Source: Nitrospira sp.
GTDB lineage: Bacteria > Nitrospirota > Nitrospiria > Nitrospirales > Nitrospiraceae
Assembly (NCBI GenBank): GCA_020853775.1
Contig: JADYYH010000105.1
Coordinates: 1-64,000 of the forward strand
Direction: 5' to 3'
DNA: 64,000 bases
Part shown: positions 33,512 to 41,061 of the stretch, piece after piece
Numbering within the stretch: position 1 is the stretch's first letter
Layout: each line of letters opens with the position of its first letter
Translations under genes and position numbers: made by a program
Notes under the pieces: generated by a model
What the model saw: the letters and a program-made list of their open reading frames with translations, nothing else
Told to the model about the DNA's origin: nothing
Database searches by the model: none

Positions 33512-34429
33512 ATGTATGCTGTGCGATTTCACGGGCGCGGAGGACAGGGCGCGAAGACGGCCAGCCGCATTCTCGGGACGGCGGCCTTTCTGAGCGGGTA
33601 TGTCGCGCAGGATTCCCCGATCTATGGGGCGGAACGGAGAGGCGCGCCGGTGGCGGCCTTCACGCGGTTCGGCCGGGAGCCGATCCGCGAGCGAGGGGTC
33701 ATTGCCTATCCCGATCTGGTGGTGGTGGCCGATGCATCGCTGCTGGAGGATCCTGCGGCCCGCGTTTCGGACGGCATCACCGACCAGACCATCCTGTTTG
33801 TCAATTCACCGCTGCACGCGGAGCAGATTCGCACGCAAAGCAAGTTGCCCGGTCGCATCATGACGTTGGGGGTGACGGAGATTGCCCTGCAGCATTTCGG
33901 CCAGCGGGAGGCGATCAGCGCGTTGCTCGGCGCCGTCGCTGCCCGGTTGGCTGGGTTGCAACAGGAGCCGCTCCGGCAGGCCATTGCGCGGGAGTTGGGA
34001 GATCTCGGAGTAGCCCCGCCGATCATTGAGCGGAATCAAACCGTGGCACTCATGTGTTATGAGTCGGTACAAGTGATGGCGCGTGAGTCTGCGGCAGAGC
34101 CGGCGACTCGCGCGACGATTTTCCACACACCGGTCTATGAATCACCATGCAGGGGCACGGCCAGGATCAGCGCGAGCGGAAATTCCGTGCTGCGGGAAAC
34201 CGGCGGGTGGCGGACGTTTCGGCCGGTGTTGGTCGCAGACAAGTGTAACGGCTGCTGGCTCTGCTTCGTCTACTGTCCGGATGGCGTGATCGCCATGAAC
34301 CAGGACGATCGACCCGTCGTGGACTATGCCCATTGCAAAGGATGCCAGATTTGCGTGCATGAGTGTCCGACCCACGCATTGGTCGCAGAGCGAGAGCAGG
34401 AAGGTGGGGTAGCATGGACAGCCAAATGA
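33512..34429 (+). CDS. porG: 2-oxoacid:ferredoxin oxidoreductase, fused gamma and delta subunits
   Basis: 305 aa from ATG 33512. Residues 1-185 are the gamma domain (VRFHGRGGQGAKTASRILGT and YGAERRGAPVAAFTRF). Residues about 235-300 are a two-cluster ferredoxin domain with CNGCWLCFVYCP and CKGCQICVHECP, each binding one [4Fe-4S]. In most four-subunit enzymes these are separate PorG and PorD; fusion is known in some lineages. The pyruvate (or 2-oxoglutarate) synthase reaction fixes CO2 with reduced ferredoxin in the reductive TCA cycle. It overlaps porA by 16 bases. Confidence 0.93.
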   Translation: MYAVRFHGRGGQGAKTASRILGTAAFLSGYVAQDSPIYGAERRGAPVAAFTRFGREPIRERGVIAYPDLVVVADASLLEDPAARVSDGITDQTILFVNSPLHAEQIRTQSKLPGRIMTLGVTEIALQHFGQREAISALLGAVAARLAGLQQEPLRQAIARELGDLGVAPPIIERNQTVALMCYESVQVMARESAAEPATRATIFHTPVYESPCRGTARISASGNSVLRETGGWRTFRPVLVADKCNGCWLCFVYCPDGVIAMNQDDRPVVDYAHCKGCQICVHECPTHALVAEREQEGGVAWTAK

Positions 34430-35640
34430 TGACCGGTAACCTGGCGGCCGCCTGGGGAGCCCGATTGGCCGACGTGGATTATATCCCGGCGTTTCCCATT
34501 ACCCCGCAGACGGAGATCGTGGAAGCCTTGGCCAAGTGGTGCGAGCGTGGTGATCTGGCCGCAAGATTTGTGAGCATGGATTCCGAGCACTCGATGATGA
34601 CGGCGGCCGGCGCGGCGGAAGTCGCCGGTGCGCGCGTCTTTACGGCCACCTCCAGCCAAGGGTTGCTCCATGCGTTCGAGGTGCTCTATTCCATCTCGGG
34701 GTGGCGGGCCCCGCTCGTGCTGGTCAATGTGTCGCGGGCCTTGGCCGCACCGATTACGCTGGAGTCGGATCACAATGACGTGTTGGCCGCGCGCGATGCC
34801 GGGTTTCTGCAGATTCATGCCGAGACTTGCCAGGAGGTGTTGGATTCGATTCTGATGGCCTATCGGATCGCGGAAGACGAGCGCGTCATGTTGCCGGTGA
34901 TCGTGAACCTGGATGGGTTTACGCTGTCGTTTACCCGAGAGCCGGTCAGCCTTCCCGATCCCGACATGGTGCGACGGTTTCTCCCGCCCTTCCGCCCGTC
35001 CCATCTCGGGTTCACGGCGTCGTCGCCGCAGGCGTTGGGTGTGGCGGTGATCGGCGGCACCTCCTACGCCTATTTCCGGCATCAGGTGCATCTGGCCGCC
35101 CGGAATGCGCTCGAAGTGCATCGGGAGGCGGCGGAATCGTTTCATGCCCTGTTCGGCCGGCGGTATGATCTGGTCGAAGGCTACCGGCTGGAGGATGCGG
35201 ACGATGTGCTCGTGATGACCAACGCTGGCGCCAGCAAAGGCAAGGCGGCGGTCGACGCAGCCAGGGCGCAAGGGCAGCGGGTCGGTCTCCTTCGACTGCG
35301 GGTGGTTCGCCCCTGGCCGGCCGAGGCCATTCGACAAGCCTTGCGAGGACGACGGGGCGTGGCCGTACTGGATCAGAATCTGGCGCCCGGGCAGGGCGGG
35401 ATTCTGTATCAGGAAGTCGCGGCCTGTCTGTATCATGAGGTCTTGAGACCACAGGCGCTGTGTTCGTTTATTGGCGGGCTCGGAGGTCAGAATATTTCAG
35501 CCGGCGAGTTCCAGGCGATCTTTGAACAAACGGCGGAGGCCGGAGTCGCGGGAACAGGCCTCGGCCCGGTATTGCTCTACAGTGCCGAGGAGCATCGAGA
35601 GATGACGCAGTTGCAGATGCTGGCGGGGGGAAATGCGTGA
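34414..35640 (+). CDS. porA: 2-oxoacid:ferredoxin oxidoreductase alpha subunit
   Basis: 408 aa from ATG 34414, inside the end of the gamma-delta gene (GGAAGGTGGGG upstream). Pyrimidine domain: NLAAAWGARLADVDYIPAFP ITPQTE near residue 20 (the ITPQTE/ITPSSP motif at the TPP site), SMDSEHSMMTAAGAAEVAGA near 55 with the catalytic-type Glu, and SSQGLLHAFEVLY. The C-terminal transketolase-like domain II (about 260-400) has DVLVMTNAGASKGKAA and VAVLDQNLAPGQGG. Substrate (pyruvate or 2-oxoglutarate) is not decided by these motifs. Confidence 0.93.
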   Translation: MDSQMMTGNLAAAWGARLADVDYIPAFPITPQTEIVEALAKWCERGDLAARFVSMDSEHSMMTAAGAAEVAGARVFTATSSQGLLHAFEVLYSISGWRAPLVLVNVSRALAAPITLESDHNDVLAARDAGFLQIHAETCQEVLDSILMAYRIAEDERVMLPVIVNLDGFTLSFTREPVSLPDPDMVRRFLPPFRPSHLGFTASSPQALGVAVIGGTSYAYFRHQVHLAARNALEVHREAAESFHALFGRRYDLVEGYRLEDADDVLVMTNAGASKGKAAVDAARAQGQRVGLLRLRVVRPWPAEAIRQALRGRRGVAVLDQNLAPGQGGILYQEVAACLYHEVLRPQALCSFIGGLGGQNISAGEFQAIFEQTAEAGVAGTGLGPVLLYSAEEHREMTQLQMLAGGNA

Positions 35641-35695
35641 CACGTAAAACGGGGCAGAGATAGGCCGACGGGGAAGGCAGGAAGCGAGAGACGTC

Positions 35696-36634
35696 ATGTG
35701 GCAACGTGAGACGTTCAAGAAGATTAAGCAGATTCCACGGGAAGAGCACGTCTTGCCGGGCACGGCCTTATGCGCTGGCTGCGGAGGGCTCGAAGCGTTG
35801 CGCCTCGCGGCGAAGGTCTTGGGAGATCATGTCGTCTACGTAAATGCCGCCGGCTGCTTCACCATGTTGGCTGCCTACCCCTACACCTCCTTCAAGGGGT
35901 CTTGGTTGTACACGACCATGGGTTCGGCGCCTGCCGGCGCGCAGGGAGTTCGCGATGCCTTGGATGTCCTCATCGCCAAGGGGAGATTGCCGAAGAGTGA
36001 GGATGTGAAGGTTGTCGTGCTGGGAGGCGATGGATCCACGTACGATATGGCGCTGTCGTCGACCTCGGGAGCCCTGCATCGGAAGCTCGACTTTTATTAC
36101 ATCTGTTATGACAACGAAGCGTACGGTAATACCGGCATGCAGTTGTCCCCCGCCACCCCCTACGCCGCGCGAACGGCGACGTCGCCCTGCAGTGTGCAAC
36201 ATCCTGCCGCGACCACGCAGGAGAAAAAAGACATCTTTGAGATCTGGCGGGCCCATCGGCCGCCATACATCGCGACGGTTGCTCCACGTTATCCGCTAGA
36301 TCTGGAGGAAAAATTTGTGCGCGCCGCCGCCTTCACCGGACCGAAGATGTTTCTTGCTCTCTCCGCCTGCCCGACCGGCTGGGTGTACGATCCTGGAGAA
36401 ACACCGGAGGTCGCCAAGTTGGCCGTGGAGACCGGCCTCTGGCCGTTGAAGGAGGCTATCAACGGGGTGGTCACTCACACGTATATTCCGAAACGCAAAC
36501 CGGTCGAGGCGTACCTAAAACTGCAGGGACGTTTTCGACATCTGTTTGAGCCGACCGTGCAGACGGACGCCATTCGTCACATTCAGGAACGGGTGGACGC
36601 CTATTGGCAGCCGGTGACCAAGGAGCAGGCATGA
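35696..36634 (+). CDS. porB: 2-oxoacid:ferredoxin oxidoreductase beta subunit
   Basis: 312 aa. TPP-binding subunit: CAGCGGLEALRLAAKVLG near residue 24 (two Cys of the cluster site), the GDGSTYDMALSSTSGAL motif near 107 with the Mg-ligand partner YDNEAYGNTGMQLS near 139, and CSVQHPAATTQEKKD near 164. The further conserved Cys lies in LSACPTGWVYDP near 222, so the proximal [4Fe-4S] cluster seems complete. The stop overlaps the following cytochrome gene by 4 bases. Confidence 0.94.
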   Translation: MWQRETFKKIKQIPREEHVLPGTALCAGCGGLEALRLAAKVLGDHVVYVNAAGCFTMLAAYPYTSFKGSWLYTTMGSAPAGAQGVRDALDVLIAKGRLPKSEDVKVVVLGGDGSTYDMALSSTSGALHRKLDFYYICYDNEAYGNTGMQLSPATPYAARTATSPCSVQHPAATTQEKKDIFEIWRAHRPPYIATVAPRYPLDLEEKFVRAAAFTGPKMFLALSACPTGWVYDPGETPEVAKLAVETGLWPLKEAINGVVTHTYIPKRKPVEAYLKLQGRFRHLFEPTVQTDAIRHIQERVDAYWQPVTKEQA

Positions 36635-37122
36635 GTCGGGGATACATGGTTTTGCGGGTCGGTGTGTTCTGCCTGTCGGCGCTGGTCTCCATCGCAACCG
36701 GGTGCGTGGAACAGAAGGCGAGATCTTCCGCTGACGGAGTGACGCCGGTGCATCTGCCGGATGTGCGCACGCCGATTCCGTTGGGGGCCGATGCGCAGCA
36801 GGAACATCGCGCCGTCATGCTCCAGCATCTGGAAACGGTTCAGGCGATTGTCGCGGCGTTGGCAGACGAAGACTATCGATTAGCGCAGGGGCTCACGGAG
36901 TCACATCTGGGATTCTTCATGCACCGGTACGCCATGGCCCGACAGGAGCCAGCCGACTTTCCTCCTGCTTATCACGATCTCGCGATGGCGCATCATGCCG
37001 CCGCCGAGAAACTGGCTGATGTGATGCCGACGAAAGATCTGAAGCAGATCCTGCCCGAGTTCAACCATGTGCTCAAGGCCTGTGTGGCCTGTCATTTGGA
37101 ATACAGACTCCGTCATTCTTAA
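36631..37122 (+). CDS. Cytochrome c'-like lipoprotein coupled to porB
   Basis: 163 aa; ATG 36631 within the porB stop (ATGA), AAGGAGCAGG before it. Lipoprotein signal with SIATGC (Cys near 24). The mature part is helical (QQEHRAVMLQHLETVQAIVA) and ends with CVACHLEYRLRHS, a C-terminal haem site as in class II cytochromes c'. Similar in design to the 22209 protein. Exported haem protein translated together with a cytosolic oxidoreductase, an unusual coupling. Confidence 0.8.
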   Translation: MSRGYMVLRVGVFCLSALVSIATGCVEQKARSSADGVTPVHLPDVRTPIPLGADAQQEHRAVMLQHLETVQAIVAALADEDYRLAQGLTESHLGFFMHRYAMARQEPADFPPAYHDLAMAHHAAAEKLADVMPTKDLKQILPEFNHVLKACVACHLEYRLRHS

Positions 37123-37137
37123 CCGAGGAGAAATCGC

Positions 37138-37620
37138 ATGTCGGATGCAAAAATCAGTGTCACGTTTGAACAGGATCATGATCGGTTGGATGCGCTCTTC
37201 CACTCGTTCCAGGAGCAGAAACGAAAAGATTTTGCGAAGGCCAAGGAGGCGTTCGTCGAGTTCAAGATCGGTCTGCAGCGGCATATCGTGTGGGAAGAAG
37301 ATGTGTTGTTTCCGAAGTGGGAAGAGAATTCCGGCATGGCGGAAGGCGGCCCGACCCAGGTCATGCGCACCGAGCATCAAATGATCGGTCAATGCCTGGA
37401 GGCCATTCATGAGAAGGTGCAGGCACAGAATCCCGACAGCGATCGCGAGGAGCAACGTTTGGTGGAGATCTTGAAGTCGCACAACATGAAAGAGGAACGG
37501 ATTCTCTACCCGTCGATCGATCAGGTGATCAGTGAGGCGGAACGGGCAGAGTTGTATCAGGCCATGAAAGAGATTCCGGAAGAGCGGTATCGCACCTGTT
37601 GCGGGAGTGGCCACGCATGA
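37138..37620 (+). CDS. Hemerythrin-domain protein
   Basis: 160 aa with GAGGAG before ATG. Four-helix hemerythrin fold with its metal ligands visible: H in FEQDHDRLDALFHS (residues 14 and 22), H and E in LQRHIVWEEDVLFP (about 50-55), H in RTEHQMIGQ (about 80) and H-x4-E in LKSHNMKEERILYP (about 115-120). It binds a di-iron centre and O2 or NO. Cytosolic (no signal), possibly guarding the oxygen-sensitive oxidoreductase encoded upstream; that role is inferred. A terminal CCGSGH tail is present. Confidence 0.9.
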   Translation: MSDAKISVTFEQDHDRLDALFHSFQEQKRKDFAKAKEAFVEFKIGLQRHIVWEEDVLFPKWEENSGMAEGGPTQVMRTEHQMIGQCLEAIHEKVQAQNPDSDREEQRLVEILKSHNMKEERILYPSIDQVISEAERAELYQAMKEIPEERYRTCCGSGHA

Positions 37621-38003
37621 GTCGGAGCAGCCTGGGCACTGGCTGGTGCCTCGTGGGGTTGGTGCTGATGCTGTCGATGCCTCGATGGACTGAGGCGGTG
37701 CCGTACGGCGGCATGACTGCGTCGGGTGTAGAGTTGGCGGCTGTTGCGTGGGCGACGGGTGATGGTGGAGGGATGGTCGCTAATCCTCACAGCGATTTGA
37801 TTTTTCGCGCGACTGGCGCGACGACGTGTCTGGATTGCCATCGGGCCGGCAAAGAAGGGGTGATCAGCCCGCAAGTACAGGACAACCAATTGGTGCAGGA
37901 ACTCAGAGCGAAGGCAAAGGGCATTCACGGCCCTGGGCGTTTCGCGGACTGTTTGCGCTGTCATGCCGGAGGGAACAAGGGGGTTGAGAAGTACCGGAAG
38001 TAA
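37617..38003 (+). CDS. Small dihaem c-type cytochrome
   Basis: 128 aa; ATG overlaps the hemerythrin stop. Signal peptide to about residue 29. Haem sites CLDCHRAGKEG near 71 and CLRCHAGGNKG near 113, with a histidine (KGIHGPGRFAD) ahead of the second that may be an axial ligand. The stretch GVHQPGRIVRCLACH of the 38625 protein resembles GIHGPGRFADCLRCH here, so the two share a module. Confidence 0.87.
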   Translation: MSRSSLGTGWCLVGLVLMLSMPRWTEAVPYGGMTASGVELAAVAWATGDGGGMVANPHSDLIFRATGATTCLDCHRAGKEGVISPQVQDNQLVQELRAKAKGIHGPGRFADCLRCHAGGNKGVEKYRK

Positions 38004-38006
38004 TCA

Positions 38007-38621
38007 ATGGGTTATGAAGTACGGGTTGCACGGATGACGGGTGTGCGGTCGCGGCTCATTGCGGTCGTTGCGGCAACTGTCGGTGTGGTGGCGACGGGGC
38101 TCGCCTTCGAGGCGCTGCTGAGCCTCGAGCAGGTCACGCCTTTCGGCCATACGCGGTACGGGCATGGCGTCGGCTGGGCAGGTCTGGTCGTAACCCTGCT
38201 GGTGTTTGTCTATCCGATTCGAAAGCGGACCAGCCCCTCGCGCCGATGGCCACGCAGGTGGTTTCACGTTCATATGGTGGCAGGGGTGCTGGGGCCGTTG
38301 CTGATTGTCATTCACTCGGGCGCCCACTATCACGCGGTCGTTCCGATTCTCGCCATGGGTTCGATGGTGATGGTGGTGGTCAGCGGCATCGTCGGCCAGT
38401 TGGTGCACGCCTTCAGCCTACGTGCGCTCAACGAGGCACGTCATCACCTCCAGCATCAAGGGTTGTCCGAGGCGGACATCGACACGCAGTTGCACGGGAT
38501 GGCGTCTCAGGAAGAGGCGTTTCGCCTGTGGCAGGCCATTCATGCCCCGATGACGCTGATGTTCCTGGTGTTCACCGTCCTGCATGTGGTCGGGGCGTTG
38601 TTTTTCGCAGGAATCTCCTGA
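38007..38621 (+). CDS. Cytochrome b-type membrane protein (ferric-reductase-like)
   Basis: 204 aa, five hydrophobic helices (about 17-38, 53-71, 88-108, 112-133, 178-200). Histidines placed for b-haem: WFHVHMVAGVLGPLLIVIHS (about 87, 89, 103) in helix 3, and WQAIHAPMTLMFLVFTVLHV (about 177 and 191) in the last helix. It lies between two periplasmic multihaem cytochrome genes, so it likely passes electrons between them and quinone; direction unknown. I do not recognise the exact family. Confidence 0.75.
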   Translation: MGYEVRVARMTGVRSRLIAVVAATVGVVATGLAFEALLSLEQVTPFGHTRYGHGVGWAGLVVTLLVFVYPIRKRTSPSRRWPRRWFHVHMVAGVLGPLLIVIHSGAHYHAVVPILAMGSMVMVVVSGIVGQLVHAFSLRALNEARHHLQHQGLSEADIDTQLHGMASQEEAFRLWQAIHAPMTLMFLVFTVLHVVGALFFAGIS

Positions 38622-38624
38622 GTC

Positions 38625-39173
38625 ATGCGATACCTCCCGCTTCCGAGAACGGCGATCCCGGTGGTGGCAGTGGCCACCCTGGTGTTGGTGATCTGGATTG
38701 GATGGGGGACGGTGCGGAGCCCCGCTGCCTTTTGGGCTCCGGGCGACCTCAGCCGCTATCATGTGGATCACGGTGGGTGCACACAGTGCCATGAGCCGTT
38801 TCGGGGACCGAGTCCTGCACGGTGCATCGGTTGCCACACCGAAGGCTCTTTCGACACTCGTGCGACGCCGACCCTGGCGGCATGGCACCGCCCGCTCGTC
38901 GTTCAACGGCAGGCCTGCACCGGGTGCCATACGGAGCATCGCGGCATGCTGGCGCAGATTACCGAGCAGACACGCAGCAATCCCCATGGAGCATTCGTCT
39001 TTCATACGACCGGCGCCAACTCCTGCACGGCCTGTCATGAGTTCGGCGAGAGAATTGCGACAAAGCCAACGCTGAGAGACGAACCGATCGTGCGGCGGTT
39101 ATATGAAAAGGGGCGCGGTGTGCATCAGCCTGGTCGCATAGTCCGGTGCCTGGCCTGTCACGGCGGTGGGTAG
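38625..39173 (+). CDS. Membrane-anchored pentahaem c-type cytochrome
   Basis: 182 aa. N-terminal helix about 10-28, then five CxxCH motifs within 130 residues: CTQCH, CIGCH, CTGCH, CTACH and CLACH, with extra histidines (RYHVDHGG, GAFVFHTTG) as second ligands. This dense packing is that of class III/c7-like and NapC/NrfH-type electron conduits. The last module is shared with the dihaem protein at 37617. Start 3 bases after the previous stop. Confidence 0.88.
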   Translation: MRYLPLPRTAIPVVAVATLVLVIWIGWGTVRSPAAFWAPGDLSRYHVDHGGCTQCHEPFRGPSPARCIGCHTEGSFDTRATPTLAAWHRPLVVQRQACTGCHTEHRGMLAQITEQTRSNPHGAFVFHTTGANSCTACHEFGERIATKPTLRDEPIVRRLYEKGRGVHQPGRIVRCLACHGGG

Positions 39174-39196
39174 ATAGATCGAGGAGTATCAAGACG

Positions 39197-39730
39197 GTGA
39201 AGCTACATCTCGAACAAGCCTTTCCCACCGAACAAGCCCTGCGCGACATGATCGTGACGCGCAAAGTCTGTTTTGATCATGATCCGTTCTACGTGAAAAC
39301 CGGCTCGGGCGATGTGGTCCAGATCGGGTTCCAGTTGAACCTCTATGCGGCGTTTCACGACCCCACCCAGTTGCCGCTCAATGACGATGCCGAGCATCGT
39401 GAAATTCTTGGTGACCTGCAACGGCTCTGTCGGGTCTTCTTCCAGACGCTGGATCTTCTGAAGCCCTGCGAGCATCCACAGCCGCCCGCGCATCGTATCG
39501 TCTTCTCCCCGGAACGAAAGAATCGCGCCGAAGTCTGCCTTCAGATCCCGATCTTCGACCTGGCGCATTATGCCGACCGCTCGGCTGGACAGGTGCGGGA
39601 CCTGCTGGCGACGGCGGAATGTTTACTGACGCATGTCGGCGCAAGACGGCGGGTGTGGGACGAAGAGGGGCGCAAACCGGAGTCTTCCACCGCTGGCTGT
39701 GAAGGCCGTGCGAGTGCGGATAGAGGCTAG
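39197..39730 (+). CDS. Protein of unknown function
   Basis: 177 aa from GTG 39197 (GAGGAG 11 bases upstream; another in-frame start at 39146 overlaps the cytochrome gene). No signal or membrane helix. Patterns seen: EQALRDMIVTRKVCFDHDPF near residue 12, then EILGDLQRLCRVFFQTLDLL and HYADRSAGQVRDLLATAECL. The last 28 residues are low-complexity and may be read-through beyond a lost end, since the next 400 bases are decayed genes. Family not recognised. Confidence 0.55.
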   Translation: MKLHLEQAFPTEQALRDMIVTRKVCFDHDPFYVKTGSGDVVQIGFQLNLYAAFHDPTQLPLNDDAEHREILGDLQRLCRVFFQTLDLLKPCEHPQPPAHRIVFSPERKNRAEVCLQIPIFDLAHYADRSAGQVRDLLATAECLLTHVGARRRVWDEEGRKPESSTAGCEGRASADRG

Positions 39731-39934
39731 GTCCGCCGACACGACCGAAGTCGGATTGAGGTGGAATGTTTTCATAGCAAGTCGGAGGGCCGCGTCTACT
39801 GCTTCGGGGAAGTCGAGGATGGCATTCTGATCGTCCGGTTTACCTATCGAGGTTCGGTTATTCGACTCCTCGGCGCCGGCTATTGGCGAAAAGGAAACGC
39901 CCTCTATGAGCATGAAAATAAGATATCAAGATGA
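39731..39934 (+). pseudogene. BrnT-type toxin remnant (N-terminus missing)
   Basis: Open frame without ATG; a GTG lies at 39761. Only the C-terminal half of a BrnT toxin is left: VYCFGEVEDGILIVRFTYRG then IRLLGAGYWRKGNALYEHE. The usual start (WDxxKxxxNxxKHGVSFExA) cannot be found in any frame upstream. It overlaps the antitoxin frame by 29 bases, as intact BrnT/antitoxin pairs do. Call is from family pattern memory and is likely but not certain. Confidence 0.6.
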
Positions 39935-40202
39935 ACCACTGGGCGAGATTCGTGTCGTCCCGGATTTCCTCCCTTCTCCCGCCGAACTGGCATTTCGCGA
40001 TGAGGGGGTTACAGTGACGTTGGCCCTGAGCAAGAAGATCGTGGAGTTCTTCAAAGCCGAAGCATCCCGGCACCACACGCAATAGCAGCGCATGATTCGC
40101 CGTTTGCTCGATGCCTATGTCGAGAGGCAACCGCAGGGCCTTGCCTCTCGTTCACCGCGAACCGCCCGCCCGCGTGGGGCTCGCAAGCGCAGCGCTGCAT
40201 AG
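39906..40202 (+). pseudogene. CopG/BrnA-type antitoxin gene with in-frame stop
   Basis: ATG 39906 opens a frame reading MSMKIRYQDEPLGEIRVVPD, then VTLALSKKIVEFFKAEASRH, then HTQ and TAG at 40083-40085. The same frame continues QRMIRRLLDAYVERQ to TAG 40200-40202. In related antitoxins a Tyr stands at the stop position (HTQYQRMIRRLLDAYV), so a TAT/TAC to TAG change broke it. Ribbon-helix-helix DNA binders of this type pair with BrnT. The truncated 59-aa product lacks the conserved last helix. Confidence 0.65.
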
Positions 40203-40317
40203 GTCGCGCGTGCAGACTATGAGATCAATTGAGACTATCCGAATGATGTGACGTGTAATTGTCTCAAGGACCGACATCCTGTGAATTCGAAGTTGAGTGG
40301 ATCAACCTCTTCGATGT

Positions 40318-40372
40318 CAGTCGTCGTCAGTTGTTGTCACGACTGTTCTTGCTTCTCGGCTTGCGCTATACT
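40318..40372 (+). promoter_or_regulatory. Candidate operator and promoter of the addiction module
   Basis: CAGTCGT (40318-40324) and ACGACTG (40339-40345) are perfect inverted repeats two helical turns apart, followed by a good -10 TATACT at 40367-40372, 23 bases before ATG 40395. The layout suits autoregulation by the antitoxin-toxin complex. The -35 is poor. A further repeat GTTGA-N5-TCAAC lies just upstream. Confidence 0.45.
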
Positions 40373-40394
40373 TCAAAACATAGGAGTGTCATGC

Positions 40395-40634
40395 ATGACC
40401 AAGATAATCCCTCCTCCTCCCCCTGGATTCGACGACCTCTCAGTTGATGAACGAATCGACTTCGTGCAATCGCTCTGGGACCGGATCGCCGCGACTCCTG
40501 AGCAAGTTCCCGTGCCTGAGTGGCATCGGCGGATCATTCGTGAACGCCTCGAGGCGTATCGGGAGAATTCCGTTGCCGGTCGATCCTGGACGGAGGTTCG
40601 AGCGGATATTGAACGCAAGTTGCGGGAGCGCTGA
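40395..40634 (+). CDS. Addiction module antitoxin (putative addiction module component family)
   Basis: 79 aa from ATG 40395; GGAG about 10 bases upstream. LSVDERIDFVQSLWDRIAAT and PVPEWHRRIIRERLEAYREN are the pattern of the small antitoxins (TIGR02574) that stand before ParE/RelE toxins; GRSWTEVRADIERKL closes it. The toxin starts 9 bases after the stop. Confidence 0.85.
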   Translation: MTKIIPPPPPGFDDLSVDERIDFVQSLWDRIAATPEQVPVPEWHRRIIRERLEAYRENSVAGRSWTEVRADIERKLRER

Positions 40635-40642
40635 TCCGCCGG

Positions 40643-40939
40643 ATGGCACGGCGGCTGGTCGTCCAACCTCAGTCCGATCTCGACATCCAAGCTGCGGCTG
40701 TATGGTATGAAGACCAACGATCCGGCTTGGGTGTGAGATTCCTGGACGAACTCGATCTCTTGTTTCAGCGGATCGATTCTAATCCTCGGCAATTTCCGCG
40801 AATGGAAGGCGAGGTCCGCCGTGCCCTCCTCCGACACTTCCCGTATGGTGTGTATTTCATCGAAGCGGTAGATGCCATCCCAGTGCTGGCGGTTCTTCAC
40901 CTGCATCGAGAACCGGATATGTGGAAGAGTCGAAGTTGA
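40643..40939 (+). CDS. ParE/RelE-family toxin
   Basis: 98 aa. RRLVVQPQSDLDIQAAAVWYEDQRSGLGVRFLDEL with FQRIDSNPRQFPRM is the ParE pattern; RRALLRHFPYGVYFIEAVDAIPVLAVLHLHREPDMWKSR completes the fold with its conserved terminal His-Arg. The pair appears intact. ParE toxins block gyrase, whereas RelE cleaves mRNA on ribosomes; the lack of clear RelE catalytic residues favours ParE. Confidence 0.87.
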   Translation: MARRLVVQPQSDLDIQAAAVWYEDQRSGLGVRFLDELDLLFQRIDSNPRQFPRMEGEVRRALLRHFPYGVYFIEAVDAIPVLAVLHLHREPDMWKSRS

Positions 40940-41061
40940 TTCATCTGAGATCAAACGCCTCCAAGGCAAGAATCAAGTCGAGCATTGGGTGGGCAGTCGC
41001 GTGTTTAGGCTGAAGCTGCCGAGTCGGCTGTAGGGGCAGGTCGCAGCAGATCTCATAATTA

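Noticed and set aside
34324-35436. 370-codon minus-strand frame opposite porA
   Set aside because: Pure shadow of a well-conserved enzyme gene; His/Arg/Gln-rich translation without domain pattern.
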